DNA of 64,000 bases from Brevundimonas sp. MYb52 (GTDB lineage Bacteria > Pseudomonadota > Alphaproteobacteria > Caulobacterales > Caulobacteraceae): the NCBI RefSeq assembly GCF_002979535.1, contig NZ_PCPB01000004.1:124001-188000 (forward strand). The letters are read 5' to 3'. The notes below the pieces were generated by a model. That model had not been told where the DNA came from. It did not search any database and was given only the letters and a program-made list of their open reading frames with translations. Of the stretch, positions 35,030-44,305 are shown one piece after another. A program made the position numbers and the translations under genes. How positions within the stretch are numbered: the first letter of the stretch is position 1; each line of letters opens with the position of its first letter.

Positions 35030-35089
35030 CTGTAATCTGACGGTTCTGTAATGCTGTCCCCGATTTAATCCACCTGTCAGGCTTGTAAC
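35030..35089. promoter_or_regulatory. CTGTAAT direct repeats between traB-like and receptor genes
   Basis: CTGTAAT occurs at 35030-35036 and 35046-35052, and CTGTCA/TTGTAAC at 35074-35089. These resemble half-sites of a tandem regulator such as PhoB, but the spacing does not match the 11-base Pho-box period. They lie in the 148-base divergent gap and could control either gene. Confidence 0.3.
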
Positions 35090-35148
35090 TGGAGACTTGG
35101 GTCGCCCCCCGCCAAACCTCTCATCACGACCGAGGGAGAGGACGACCC

Positions 35149-37194
35149 ATGACCAAGACCATTCTGCTGGCCACCACCGCCGCGCTGACGATCGCCGCCG
35201 CCGCCCCGGCCCTGGCCGCCGAAGCCGCCCCGACGACGCCGCGCCAGACGGCGCAGGCCGGCGATCAGGGGGTCCTGGTCTTCACGCCTGATTTCTTCGC
35301 CGACGCCCGCCCCAATACGGCGCTGGACATGGTCAATCGCGTGCCCGGCTTCTCGGTCAACGACGGCGACGGCGCACGCGGCTTCGAGGGCGCGGTCGGC
35401 AACATCCTGATCAACGGCTCGCGCCCCGCGTCGAAGAACGACACCGGCTCCAACGTCCTGGGCCGCACCGTCGCCACCCAGGTCGAGCGCATCGAACTGG
35501 TGCGCGGCGGCGCGCCCGGCATCGACATGCAGGGCTATTCAGTCGTCGCCAACGTCATCCTGAAGACGACCTCCAGCCGCGAGCACGTGCTGACCGCGAA
35601 CGCCAGCCTGTTCGAGGGCGGTCAGGACCTGTTCGGCGGCACCTACCAGTTCACCGCGCGTGAAGGCGACCGCACCTGGGGCGTGACCCTGGGCGACGGC
35701 ATTTCCTCCAGCGACTCCAACGGCGCCGGCTACGTCGTACGCACAGACGCCAACGGCAACATTCTGCGCAACGAGCAGTATTACAACGATGGCTACGGCG
35801 GCGGAAACTCGATCCGCGGCAACTTCTCTACCCCCTTCATGGGCGGCAAGGTCGATCTGACGGCGCGCTACGGCATCAACGACTGGCACAACATCAACCG
35901 CCAGACCGCGCCCGACATCCTGCGCGAGAGCCTCTATGACGAGGACGGCCACAGCGGCGAGTTCGGCGTCGTTTACACCCGCCCCCTGTCCGAGAAGCTG
36001 AAGCTGGAGACCCGCTTCATCCACGAGTTCGGCGACTTCGACTCCGTCTCCACGTCGCGCACTCGCCTGGGCGCGACCCACGAGCCCGAACAGTTGTTCA
36101 ACGCCGACGGCGAGTCGTCCGAGACCATTCTGCGCGGCCTGGTGCGCTATGAACGCTCGCCGGCCATGGATTTCGAGGCCGGCGGCGAGGTGGCCTACAA
36201 CATGCTGGAGGTCCAGCAGGCCTATACCGTCGGCGGCGTGGCGGTGCCCCTGCCGTCAGCCTCGGTCAAGGTCGAGGAGACGCGCGGCGAGTTGTTCGGC
36301 AAGGCCACCTGGCGGATCAATCCCAAGTGGACCTTGGAAAGCGGCCTGCGGCTGGAGTCCTCCACCATCAGCCAATCCGGCGACGCCTCGCAGGAAAAGA
36401 GCTTCTTCTTCGCCAAGCCGCGTATCCTGGCCACCTGGACGCCTATGCCCAACAACCAGTTGCGCCTGCGCCTGGAACGCACCGTCGGCCAACTGGACTT
36501 TGGCGACTTCGCCGCCTCAGCCGAGTTCGCGGACGAGAACGTCTTCGGCGGCAATGTGAACCTGGAGCCGGAATCGCGCTGGGTCGCCGAGGCCACCTAC
36601 GAGAAGCGCTTCTGGGGCGAGGGCATCATCAGCATCGGCCTGCGTCACGACGAGATCAGCAACGCCATCGACCTGATCCCCCTGGACGGCGGGCTGGCGG
36701 CGGTCGGCAACATCGGCGACGGCACCCTGGACCAGTTGGCCCTGAACGTGACCATCCCCACCGACAAGCTGGGTGTCTCGGGCGGCAAGTTCGGCTTCCG
36801 CAACACCTGGAACAAGACCGAGGTCACCGACCCCACCACCGGCGAGAAACGCCCCATCTCGGACGTGCGCGCCACCCAGGCGACCATCACCTTCCAACAG
36901 GACATCACCTCATGGAAGCTGCAATGGGGCGGCGCCTGGATCCCTCTGCTGGGTCAGAAGGGCTACCAGCCAGATCAGGTCTCGGGCTGGCGCGGCACCG
37001 ACTACTACGAGATGTGGGCCGAGTATAAGCCGACCCCGACCCTGTCGATCCGCGGCCAGGTCAATATCTGGAATGACTTCGACGTGACGCGTACCGTCTT
37101 CGCCGATCGCGACACGCGACCCGTTCAGTTCGTCGAGAGCCGCTTCGTCGATCCGCGCACCTTCTGGCAGATCCGCGTGCGCAAGACCTTCTGA
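35149..37194 (+). CDS. TonB-dependent outer-membrane receptor
   Basis: The 681-residue protein has a signal peptide (cut near ALAAEA), a plug domain (about 45-160; PNTALDMVNRVPGFSVNDGDGARGF split as NTALDMV and VPGF, then ILINGSRPASKND, VERIELVRGGAPGIDMQG) and a beta-barrel ending in the aromatic tail IRVRKTF. Such receptors import siderophores, sugars or other nutrients with energy from TonB-ExbB-ExbD. The substrate is unknown and no transport or catabolic genes are adjacent. The usual EIVVTA-type TonB box is missing; QGVLVFTPDFF near residue 40 may serve. AGGGAGAGG precedes the start. Confidence 0.93.
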   Translation: MTKTILLATTAALTIAAAAPALAAEAAPTTPRQTAQAGDQGVLVFTPDFFADARPNTALDMVNRVPGFSVNDGDGARGFEGAVGNILINGSRPASKNDTGSNVLGRTVATQVERIELVRGGAPGIDMQGYSVVANVILKTTSSREHVLTANASLFEGGQDLFGGTYQFTAREGDRTWGVTLGDGISSSDSNGAGYVVRTDANGNILRNEQYYNDGYGGGNSIRGNFSTPFMGGKVDLTARYGINDWHNINRQTAPDILRESLYDEDGHSGEFGVVYTRPLSEKLKLETRFIHEFGDFDSVSTSRTRLGATHEPEQLFNADGESSETILRGLVRYERSPAMDFEAGGEVAYNMLEVQQAYTVGGVAVPLPSASVKVEETRGELFGKATWRINPKWTLESGLRLESSTISQSGDASQEKSFFFAKPRILATWTPMPNNQLRLRLERTVGQLDFGDFAASAEFADENVFGGNVNLEPESRWVAEATYEKRFWGEGIISIGLRHDEISNAIDLIPLDGGLAAVGNIGDGTLDQLALNVTIPTDKLGVSGGKFGFRNTWNKTEVTDPTTGEKRPISDVRATQATITFQQDITSWKLQWGGAWIPLLGQKGYQPDQVSGWRGTDYYEMWAEYKPTPTLSIRGQVNIWNDFDVTRTVFADRDTRPVQFVESRFVDPRTFWQIRVRKTF

Positions 37195-37210
37195 GGATCA
37201 AGAGCAAGAA

Positions 37211-37256
37211 CCCGCGCCTCTCCGGTCGGCCCCAACCCCGGAGAGGACAGCGCGGG
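37211..37256 (+). terminator. Hairpin after the receptor gene
   Basis: CCCGCG plus CTCTCCGG on the left (from 37211) pairs with CCGGAGAG and CGCGGG on the right (to 37256), with a small internal loop. It lies 16 bases past the receptor stop. It has no T run and may protect the 3' end. Confidence 0.5.
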
Positions 37257-37275
37257 CCTCCCCCGGACCAACTGA

Positions 37276-37313
37276 AAAGGGCGGCGCCTCTCGCGAGACG
37301 CCGCCCTTTCCTT
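37276..37313. terminator. Bidirectional terminator between receptor and POT genes
   Basis: A perfect 11-bp stem (37276-37286 with 37299-37309) has A-rich and T-rich flanks, so it can work in both directions. It serves the convergent receptor and peptide transporter genes. Confidence 0.85.
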
Positions 37314-37335
37314 GTCAGACGAAGAGGTCAGGCGG

Positions 37336-39114
37336 TCAGTGAATGCCCGCCATGCCCTTCTTCAGCAGCGGCGACAGCACCAGCAGCACCACGCCGACGA
37401 CAACGCCGGTCCAGCCGATGGTGCCGAAGATCGAGCCATAGGTCTGCAGCGCCAACTCGGGGCTGGTCACCACGCCTGCAACCGTGTCGGTCGAGGTCGC
37501 CTGGGCGATGAAGCCGGCGGCGATGTGGGCCACCGAGCTGGACAGGAACCAGACGCCCATCATCAGACCCACGACGCGGTCAACCGACAGCTTGGTGATC
37601 ATCGACAGGCCCACCGGCGACAGGCAGAGCTCGCCCATCGTGTGCAGGAAGTAGGTCAGGAACAGGAAGAGCAGGGGCACGCGGAAGTCCACGTTGGCCT
37701 GCGTCGCCGCCGCCCAGGTCAGCAGCAGGAAGCCGGCGCCGACCAGGACCAGGGCGAAGGAGAACTTGACCGGGGTCGAGGGCTCCATGTTGCGCTTGCC
37801 CAGCCACACCCACAGGGCGGCGATGATCGGGCCGCCGATGACGATGATGCCCGGGTTGAACATCTGGGTCATGGGGGCATTGAACCACGACGGCATCGAC
37901 GTCGACTGGTCCGCGAACAGGGTCAGCGACGAGCCGGCCTGTTCAAACAGTGCCCAGAACAGGACCGAGAAGAAGATCAGCGTCAGGGCGACCAGCATAC
38001 GGCTGCGCTCTGCGCCCCGCAGCTTGAACACCACATAGCCGACGACCGAGGCGAAGATGACGCCAGCCAGCCACGGCAGGGCCGTTTCGATCAGGTGGTG
38101 ACGCTGCATCAGCAGCCAGACCGGGAAGACGGTGACCAGGCCGCCGATCCAGAAGACGGCTTCGAACGGCACGCCGAAGACCTTGCGGGTCTTGAGCATT
38201 TCCGGGTGCGGCGGACCGCCGCGACCTTCCAGCCAGCTCTGCCCCAGGATGAAGGTGAGCAGGCCCAGAAGCATGCCGATGCCGGCCAGACCAAAGCCAT
38301 AGGCCCAGCCATACTTGATGCCGAGGTAGGAACAGGCCGCCGTGGCCAGCACGGAACCCAGGTTGATGCCGACGTAGAAGATGGTGAAACCGCCGTCGCG
38401 ACGGGGATCGTTCTCTTCATACAGGGCGCCGACGACGGTCGAGATATTGGCCTTCAGGAAGCCGACGCCGACGATGATCAGCGACAGGGCGAAGAACAGG
38501 ACCGGCTCCCCAAAGCCAAGATCCCGAACCGTTTCCAGCTTGTAACCGTCGGTGGCGGTGAAGGCCGGGAAGCCCTCCGTCGCGCTGGCGGCAGGCGAGG
38601 CGGCGTCCGTCGCAGCGGCCGCAGCCGGCGCGGCGCCGACGCGGGTGATGCCTTCGGGCGAGATGGTGATCTGGGTCCGCTCATCGCCGTTGACGGCGAA
38701 GATGCTGCGGTTCTGATCGCGGCCTTCGACCTGGAGCTCATAGGTCGTGGCGCCGATGGTCAGGTTCTCACGACCGCCCGTCCCTTCGAACGCCATCATG
38801 AAGTGACCGGCGACCAGAAGAACGGCGCCGATGATGACGGCCTTGCGCGAGCCCAGGTATTTGTCCGCGATCATGCCGCCGACAACCGGCATCAGGTACA
38901 CTAGGGCCGCATAGGCGGCGTAGATGCCCTGGGCCTCTTTCGGTCCGAACAGGAAGTGCTGGGTCAGGTAAAGGACCAGCAGGGCCCGCATGCCGTAGTA
39001 GGAGAAGCGCTCCCACATCTCTGTAAGGAACAGGATCACCAGCCCCCGCGGGTGTCCTAGAAACGTCTTGCGAGGCGCAACCGACAGCGCGCCCCCCCCA
39101 TCCGTCGTGCTCAA
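37336..39114 (-). CDS. Proton-coupled oligopeptide transporter (POT family)
   Basis: The 592-residue major-facilitator protein imports di- and tripeptides with protons. The POT signature EMWERFSYYGMRALLVLYL is at residues 32-50 and the second family signature near FTIFYVGINLGSVL. Beyond the usual helices it has an insert of about 90 residues (111-203) between helices 3 and 4, on the predicted periplasmic side. The insert has a short beta-rich part and an Ala/Pro/Ser-rich linker. Length is greater than typical POT proteins (about 450-520) because of this insert. It is monocistronic, with a terminator at its 3' end. Confidence 0.93.
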   Translation of the reverse strand: MSTTDGGGALSVAPRKTFLGHPRGLVILFLTEMWERFSYYGMRALLVLYLTQHFLFGPKEAQGIYAAYAALVYLMPVVGGMIADKYLGSRKAVIIGAVLLVAGHFMMAFEGTGGRENLTIGATTYELQVEGRDQNRSIFAVNGDERTQITISPEGITRVGAAPAAAAATDAASPAASATEGFPAFTATDGYKLETVRDLGFGEPVLFFALSLIIVGVGFLKANISTVVGALYEENDPRRDGGFTIFYVGINLGSVLATAACSYLGIKYGWAYGFGLAGIGMLLGLLTFILGQSWLEGRGGPPHPEMLKTRKVFGVPFEAVFWIGGLVTVFPVWLLMQRHHLIETALPWLAGVIFASVVGYVVFKLRGAERSRMLVALTLIFFSVLFWALFEQAGSSLTLFADQSTSMPSWFNAPMTQMFNPGIIVIGGPIIAALWVWLGKRNMEPSTPVKFSFALVLVGAGFLLLTWAAATQANVDFRVPLLFLFLTYFLHTMGELCLSPVGLSMITKLSVDRVVGLMMGVWFLSSSVAHIAAGFIAQATSTDTVAGVVTSPELALQTYGSIFGTIGWTGVVVGVVLLVLSPLLKKGMAGIH

Positions 39115-39262
39115 CGGCGTTCTCCCAAATGCTGCGCCCTGACTGGCGCATTAAGGGCGGAGAAACAGCACGGCAGGGCCGTGCGAACAAGCGTTAACGC
39201 CGCGACCCGTCACCGCAATGACGCATTTGTCAGCCCCGATAACTCAACCTTAGATTGTTTAT

Positions 39263-39276
39263 GCAATCAAAATTGC
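39263..39276. promoter_or_regulatory. AT-rich palindrome upstream of the GNAT-like gene
   Basis: GCAAT-CAAA-ATTGC (39263-39276) is a perfect 5-bp inverted repeat in an AT-rich stretch of the 223-base divergent gap between the peptide transporter and the 389-residue protein gene. It is a possible regulator site; no clear -35/-10 pair was seen. Confidence 0.3.
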
Positions 39277-39337
39277 GGCCACACAACTAAGGGTTTGGCC
39301 TCCTCGGTGTTCCAGCTTCTGGAAAGGTCAGACGCTC

Positions 39338-40507
39338 ATGACTGTTCGTCGCTTCCGCTCCGCTGACGTGTCTGATGTGAACGCCTTGCATCGCAAGGTC
39401 TGGTGGCCCGAGCGTTCGGTCCAGGGTTGGCGCTGGCTTGAGGGCAATCCCGCCCGCCTTGCGCTGTCCGCGCCTGCGGGCTGGGTGGTGGAGGACGCCG
39501 AGGGGCGGCCCGCGGCCTTTCTGGGCAACTTCGTCCAGCGTTTCTGGATCGGCGATCGCCCGCTTTACGGGGCGACGGGCTTTTCGGTCATCGTCCCGCC
39601 GGAACAGAAGGGCCGCAGCCGCGACCTGATCAGCGCCTTCATGGCCCAGCCTGGCTGCTTTCTTCGCTACACCCTGAACGCCAACGCCCGGTCCAGCCCC
39701 CTGTATCGGAAGTTCGGCATGGTCGCCTGGCCGACCAAGACCCATGCACAGAAGCTGTCATGGATCATCAACCCTGCCGCCTGCCTCTACAGCCGGGGCT
39801 TGCGGGCCCTGGTAGCGCGAGAGCCGCGCGCTGCGCGCTGGCTCGGGGAACAGTTGATGCCTCGGCGCTCCATTCCCCGACCGATCAAAGGCCTGAGCTT
39901 CGCGGGCGGTGTCTCGAGCCTGGACGACTTGTCCGATTCCTCGCCCTATGGCGGCTTCTGGACGGCGTTGCGCGCTCAGGGGCGCGTGACGGCGGACCGC
40001 AGTCCCGCCATGATGCGCTGGCGACTGTCCGATCCCGACCTAAGCGTGCAGCCCCTGCATCTGGTGCGGCGACGGGACGGCGAGATCACCGGCCACGCCC
40101 TGGCCCTGCTAGGCAAGGGCAACTCGATCGAACCGCCCACGCTTGAGATCCTCGACCTGGAGGCGCTGGATCGGGACAGGGCCGCCATTCCAGCCCTGGT
40201 CGCCGCCCTGTTGCAGATCGCCCCCGCCCTCGGCGCCGCCAAGGTCAGGCTTCAGGTGGTCACGGAAAGCACCCTGCATGACCTGGGCGCCCTGGCGTTT
40301 CGGGCGCGGCGCGAAGGCGGCTGGGGACATTGCCATGTCGCCTTCGCTCCCGACATCGCGAACGCCGAAGACTGGCGGCCCACGCCCTTCGACGGCGACT
40401 ATTCGTTCTGCGTGCGGCCCCTGCCCGCGCGGCCGACTGCTGCCACGCGGCGATGGTTCGCCGACAAGGCCGCACCGACCGGCTCCAAGGCCGGAGCCCT
40501 GGGTTAG
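39338..40507 (+). CDS. GNAT-like protein of unknown function
   Basis: The 389-residue protein has an N-terminal GNAT-type fold: [37 protein letters not shown], a core with [24 protein letters not shown] (acetyl-CoA loop region) and a segment ending [16 protein letters not shown] second, weaker acyltransferase-like half follows (about 200-370; [19 protein letters not shown]). Such two-part proteins occur with exopolysaccharide and sporulation-type acyltransferases, but the substrate is unknown. GGAAAGG precedes the ATG. The 3' end overlaps mscL by 4 bases. Confidence 0.75.
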   Translation: MTVRRFRSADVSDVNALHRKVWWPERSVQGWRWLEGNPARLALSAPAGWVVEDAEGRPAAFLGNFVQRFWIGDRPLYGATGFSVIVPPEQKGRSRDLISAFMAQPGCFLRYTLNANARSSPLYRKFGMVAWPTKTHAQKLSWIINPAACLYSRGLRALVAREPRAARWLGEQLMPRRSIPRPIKGLSFAGGVSSLDDLSDSSPYGGFWTALRAQGRVTADRSPAMMRWRLSDPDLSVQPLHLVRRRDGEITGHALALLGKGNSIEPPTLEILDLEALDRDRAAIPALVAALLQIAPALGAAKVRLQVVTESTLHDLGALAFRARREGGWGHCHVAFAPDIANAEDWRPTPFDGDYSFCVRPLPARPTAATRRWFADKAAPTGSKAGALG

Positions 40508-40908
40508 GGGCGAGCCTTCAGTTCGTCGCGGATCTCGGCCAGCAGGGCCTCGGTGGCGGTCGGGGCGGCGGCTTCGGCCGGCTGTTCGCGGCGCATCTTG
40601 TTGATGCCCTTGACCAGCAGGAAGACCACGAAGGCCACGATCAGGAACTGGATCAGAGTGTTGATGAAGGCGCCATACTGGATGGCCACCTTTTCCACGG
40701 CCTCGGTCGCCGGATTTTCGGGCACCAGGACCCATTCCAGCTTGGAGAAGTCCACCTTGCCTAGCAGCAGGCCGATGGGCGGCATGATGATCTGATCGAC
40801 CAGGCTGGTGACGATCTTGCCGAATGAGGCGCCGATGATGACGCCGACCGCCAGGTCGACGACGTTGCCGCGCGCGGCGAATTCACGAAACTCGGTCAGC
40901 AGGCTCAT
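40504..40908 (-). CDS. mscL: Large-conductance mechanosensitive channel
   Basis: The 134-residue protein is a normal-length MscL: N-terminal amphipathic helix ([32 protein letters not shown]), two membrane helices and a C-terminal helix with [15 protein letters not shown]. It forms a pentameric pore that opens on hypo-osmotic shock. The first membrane helix carries the conserved [15 protein letters not shown] gate. It is 16 bases downstream of ihfB and on the same strand, possibly co-transcribed. Confidence 0.97.
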   Translation of the reverse strand: MSLLTEFREFAARGNVVDLAVGVIIGASFGKIVTSLVDQIIMPPIGLLLGKVDFSKLEWVLVPENPATEAVEKVAIQYGAFINTLIQFLIVAFVVFLLVKGINKMRREQPAEAAAPTATEALLAEIRDELKARP

Positions 40909-40924
40909 TCTTCAGTCTTTCGTT

Positions 40925-41215
40925 TCAAGCGTCGCCAGAAGCGTTCAAACGCTCGCGAAGTTCCTTGCCGCTCTTGAAAAAGGGCACGGCCTTGGCGGGC
41001 ACTTCCACGGTTTCGCCTGTGCGAGGATTGCGTCCGACCCGCGCCGGCCGGCTGCGCACCGAAAAGGCGCCGAAGCCGCGCAGTTCGACCCGTCCGCCGT
41101 CGGACAGGGCCTCGGTCATCTGACCCAGGATGACGTTGACGACCCGCTCCACCTCGGCGTGGGTCAGGTGGATGTTCTCGGCCGCCAGCTTCTCGATCAG
41201 TTCAGACTTGATCAT
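40925..41215 (-). CDS. ihfB: Integration host factor subunit beta
   Basis: The 96-residue HU/IHF-family protein bends DNA as a heterodimer with IhfA. It begins [17 protein letters not shown], has the typical [19 protein letters not shown] and the arm [29 protein letters not shown]. The beta assignment follows the MIKSELIE start and the position near rpsA, which is standard for ihfB. The 212 bases upstream hold the rpsA terminator and probably its promoter. Confidence 0.95.
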   Translation of the reverse strand: MIKSELIEKLAAENIHLTHAEVERVVNVILGQMTEALSDGGRVELRGFGAFSVRSRPARVGRNPRTGETVEVPAKAVPFFKSGKELRERLNASGDA

Positions 41216-41373
41216 TCAGGCCCCCGCCCGTGGCTGTTTCAGATGCAGTCGCTTCCGTTCAGGTCCGCACCCTAACCGTCTGACGCCACAGGAATAAAGA
41301 GGGCGCGTCGGATTAAGAGCGATTCTCATAGGGTAGCCTCGCCATTGGCGCGGGTTCTTGCCCTTGGCGCAAG

Positions 41374-41403
41374 AAAAAAGGCGGCTGGATCGCTCCAGCC
41401 GCC
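41374..41403 (-). terminator. Terminator of rpsA
   Basis: A perfect 10-bp stem (41380-41389 with 41394-41403) closes a 4-base loop and is followed on the minus strand by a run of six T (41379-41374). It lies just past the rpsA stop. Confidence 0.9.
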
Positions 41404-41427
41404 CCGTTTTCTGGTCGAAAAGGAAGA

Positions 41428-43131
41428 TTATTCCTTCGAACCGGCCTTCTCGCGCAGCGCGGCGCCCAGGATGTCGCCGAGCGAAGCGCCCGAGTCCGAC
41501 GAACCGAACTGTTCGATGGCCTCGGCCTCGTCCTTCATTTCCAGCGCCTTGACCGACACCGAGACGCGGCGCGTGGCCTTGTCGATGCCCGTGATCATGG
41601 CGTCGACGCGGTCGCCGACGGCGAAGCGTTCCGGACGTTGCTCGTTACGATCGCGCGACAGGTCCGACTTGCGGACGAAGGCCGTGACCGGCGCGTCGTC
41701 TTCACCGAACTTGACTTCGATGCCGCCGGTTTCAACCGCGGTCACCGTGACGGTGACTTGCTGGCCACGCTTGTAGACGTCGCCTTCCATCGGATCGCCG
41801 CCCAGTTGCTTGACGCCCAGCGAGACGCGTTCCTTCTCGATGTCAACGTCCAGCACCTTGGCCTTGATCGTTTCACCCTTGCGGTAACGCTGGATGGCTT
41901 CTTCGCCCGACACGTTCCAGTCCAGGTCCGACAGGTGGACCATGCCGTCGATGTCGTTGTCCAGGCCGACGAACAGGCCGAACTCGGTGGCGTTCTTGAC
42001 TTCGCCTTCGACGGTCGAACCGACCGGGTGAGCCTCGACGAAGGCTTCCCACGGGTTGTTCTGGGCTTGCTTCAGGCCCAGCGAGATGCGGCGCTTGGCG
42101 CTGTCGACGTCCAGGACGATGACTTCCACTTCCTGCGAGGTGGAGACGATCTTGCCCGGGTGGACGTTCTTCTTGGTCCAGGACATTTCCGAGACGTGGA
42201 CCAGGCCTTCGACGCCGGCTTCCAGCTCAACGAATGCACCGTAGTCGGTGATGTTCGTGATGCGGCCCGTGTACTTGGCGTTGACCGGGTACTTGGCTTC
42301 GACGCCGTCCCACGGGTCCGACTGCAGCTGCTTCATGCCGAGGCTGATGCGCTGGGTGTCCGGGTTGATCTTGACGATCTGAACCTTGACGGTGTCGCCG
42401 ACGGCCAGGACTTGCGACGGATGCGAGACGCGCTTCCACGACATGTCGGTGACGTGCAGCAGGCCGTCGATGCCGCCCAGGTCAACGAACGCACCGTAGT
42501 CGGTGATGTTCTTGACGACGCCTTCGCGGACTTCACCCTCTTGCAGCTGGCCGACCAGCTCCGTGCGCTGTTCGGCGCGGGCTTCTTCCAGGATGGCGCG
42601 ACGCGAGACGACGATGTTGCCGCGCGGACGGTCCATTTTCAGGATGGCGAAGGGTTGTTCCTTGCCCATCAGCGGGCCGACGTCGCGCACCGGGCGGATG
42701 TCGACTTGCGAGCCGGGCAGGAAGGCCGAGGCGCCGCCCAGGTCGACGGTGAAGCCGCCCTTGACGCGACCGACGATGGCGCCGTTGACCGGCTGACCTT
42801 CGGCGAAGACGACTTCCAGACGGGTCCAGGCTTCTTCGCGGCGAGCCTTGTCGCGGCTGATGACGGCTTCGCCCAGGGCGTTTTCAACGCGCTCGAGGTA
42901 GACTTCGACGTTGTCGCCGACCTTCGGGATGACGGCGCCTTCGCCGATGCCGAATTCGCGGGCCGGGATACGACCTTCGGTCTTCAGACCGACGTCGATG
43001 ATGATGATGTCTTTCTCGATGCCGACGACGCGGCCGTGAACGACCTGGCCTTCGCCAAGGTCGCGACCCTGCAGTTGTTCGTCGAGCAGCGCGGCGAAAT
43101 CGTCACGCGAGGGGTTATGGGTGTCGGTCAT
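41428..43131 (-). CDS. rpsA: 30S ribosomal protein S1
   Basis: The 567-residue protein has six S1 RNA-binding repeats, each with a motif such as GVVKNITDYGAFVDLGGIDG or GLVHVSEMSWTKK. It binds mRNA on the 30S subunit and is needed for translation of leaders with weak Shine-Dalgarno sequences. Length is normal for alphaproteobacteria (about 560-570). cmk lies 170 bases upstream on the same strand, an ancient conserved order. The first repeats are slightly divergent, as is usual. Confidence 0.98.
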   Translation of the reverse strand: MTDTHNPSRDDFAALLDEQLQGRDLGEGQVVHGRVVGIEKDIIIIDVGLKTEGRIPAREFGIGEGAVIPKVGDNVEVYLERVENALGEAVISRDKARREEAWTRLEVVFAEGQPVNGAIVGRVKGGFTVDLGGASAFLPGSQVDIRPVRDVGPLMGKEQPFAILKMDRPRGNIVVSRRAILEEARAEQRTELVGQLQEGEVREGVVKNITDYGAFVDLGGIDGLLHVTDMSWKRVSHPSQVLAVGDTVKVQIVKINPDTQRISLGMKQLQSDPWDGVEAKYPVNAKYTGRITNITDYGAFVELEAGVEGLVHVSEMSWTKKNVHPGKIVSTSQEVEVIVLDVDSAKRRISLGLKQAQNNPWEAFVEAHPVGSTVEGEVKNATEFGLFVGLDNDIDGMVHLSDLDWNVSGEEAIQRYRKGETIKAKVLDVDIEKERVSLGVKQLGGDPMEGDVYKRGQQVTVTVTAVETGGIEVKFGEDDAPVTAFVRKSDLSRDRNEQRPERFAVGDRVDAMITGIDKATRRVSVSVKALEMKDEAEAIEQFGSSDSGASLGDILGAALREKAGSKE

Positions 43132-43301
43132 GTAGCTCTGGGGTTGGGGCGCGCGACCGAATGGTCCCGCACGGGTGGATAAACAGGAAAAGGGAAAATC
43201 AGGTCGTCAGGACGCGAGGCCGGCGCAAGGGGCGCAAACAAATAAAGCCAGGACGCCCGCGGAAGCCGAGGTCAGGAGCGTTGGATTTGTCCAGCTAAGG
43301 C

Positions 43302-43952
43302 CTAAGCCCCGGCCCGGACGCGCGCCGCCTCGACGATACGGCGGGCCGCATCGAAGGCGGCTTCTATACCCAGATCGGTCGTATCCAGCAAGACCGCGTC
43401 CTCGGCCTGGACCATCGGGGCCGAATCCCGACCCGAGTCCCGCTCGTCGCGACGGCGGATGTCCTCCAGCATGTCGGCGAAGGCGATGTCCTGGCCCCGC
43501 GCCGTCAACTGTTTCCAGCGACGCTCGGCGCGAACCTCGGCGCTGGCGGTGACATAGAGCTTGGCTGTGGCGTTCGGGGCGATGACCGTGCCGATGTCGC
43601 GTCCATCCAGAACCGCGCCGCCGGGCTGGGCCGCGAAATCCTGTTGCAGGGTCAGCAGGGCGGCCCGCACGCCGGGATGGCTGGCGACCCGGCTGGCCGC
43701 CTCGCCGGCATGACGCTCAGTCAGACGCGCGTTGTCCGACAGGCCCGTCAGATCCAGCGACCGCGCGGCGGCCTCTGCGGCCGCGGCGTCGCCCAGGTCC
43801 TGCCCTGCGTCCAGCACCGCCAGACCGACAGCCCGATACAGCAAGCCCGTGTCCAGATGCGGTAGGCCGTAGCAGGCGGCCAGACGCGCCGCGATGGTGC
43901 CCTTGCCCGAGGCGGCGGGGCCATCGACGGCGATGACAAGATTCTTGTTCAA
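43302..43952 (-). CDS. cmk: Cytidylate kinase
   Basis: The 216-residue enzyme phosphorylates CMP and dCMP. It has the P-loop AVDGPAASGKGT (about residues 8-19), the CMP-binding VLDGRDIGTVI and the lid region RRDERDSGRDSAPM. It is between aroA and rpsA, the common order aroA-cmk-rpsA, here with two small membrane protein genes between aroA and cmk. Confidence 0.97.
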   Translation of the reverse strand: MNKNLVIAVDGPAASGKGTIAARLAACYGLPHLDTGLLYRAVGLAVLDAGQDLGDAAAAEAAARSLDLTGLSDNARLTERHAGEAASRVASHPGVRAALLTLQQDFAAQPGGAVLDGRDIGTVIAPNATAKLYVTASAEVRAERRWKQLTARGQDIAFADMLEDIRRRDERDSGRDSAPMVQAEDAVLLDTTDLGIEAAFDAARRIVEAARVRAGA

Positions 43953-43995
43953 ATCGATATTTCCTTCACGGCCCGCCGGGCGTGTCCGATGCTTC

Positions 43996-44292
43996 TCATG
44001 GCTTCGGCTTCAGGACGCAAGCGATCCAGAAGCATCCCAGCGCGAAAACCAGCAGAACCGCGCTTGATCCCAGCATGATCGCGACGCGACGCCAGAAGTG
44101 CTCGATGGCGATGGCCTCCGACAGGTCCAGGGCCGCGTGACCGTTCATACGGCCGTCCGACAGGTCCAGCAGCCCTTCGGCGAAAAAGCCGAGCGCAAAC
44201 AGCAGGAAGCTCAGACACAGAACCAGCAGACTGACGCCGATCGCCCTGAAGACGACATGCGGCGGCAGGGGCCTGGATGCAGGCGCACTCAC
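43996..44292 (-). CDS. Small two-helix membrane protein, unknown
   Basis: The 98-residue protein has two hydrophobic helices (about 13-38 and 70-92) separated by a polar loop containing LSDGRMNGHAALDLSEAIAIE. I recognise no family. The start is GTG at 44292. It follows the 44306-44593 gene by 13 bases and precedes cmk by 43 bases on the same strand. The competing frame at 43949-44218 is not protein-like. Confidence 0.65.
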   Translation of the reverse strand: MSAPASRPLPPHVVFRAIGVSLLVLCLSFLLFALGFFAEGLLDLSDGRMNGHAALDLSEAIAIEHFWRRVAIMLGSSAVLLVFALGCFWIACVLKPKP

Positions 44293-44305
44293 GCCGCGCG
44301 CCCTA

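Noticed and set aside
35030-35089. Pho box for PhoB
   Set aside because: Half-sites look similar, but their spacing (16 and 9 bases) does not fit the 11-base period of a Pho box. Kept only as unspecified repeats.
37312-38904. 530-codon plus-strand frame opposite the peptide transporter
   Set aside because: Antisense shadow with Gln/Arg/Asp-rich composition.
41638-43182. 514-codon open frame on the plus strand opposite rpsA
   Set aside because: rpsA is certain, and this frame gives a repetitive acidic product mirroring the S1 repeats.
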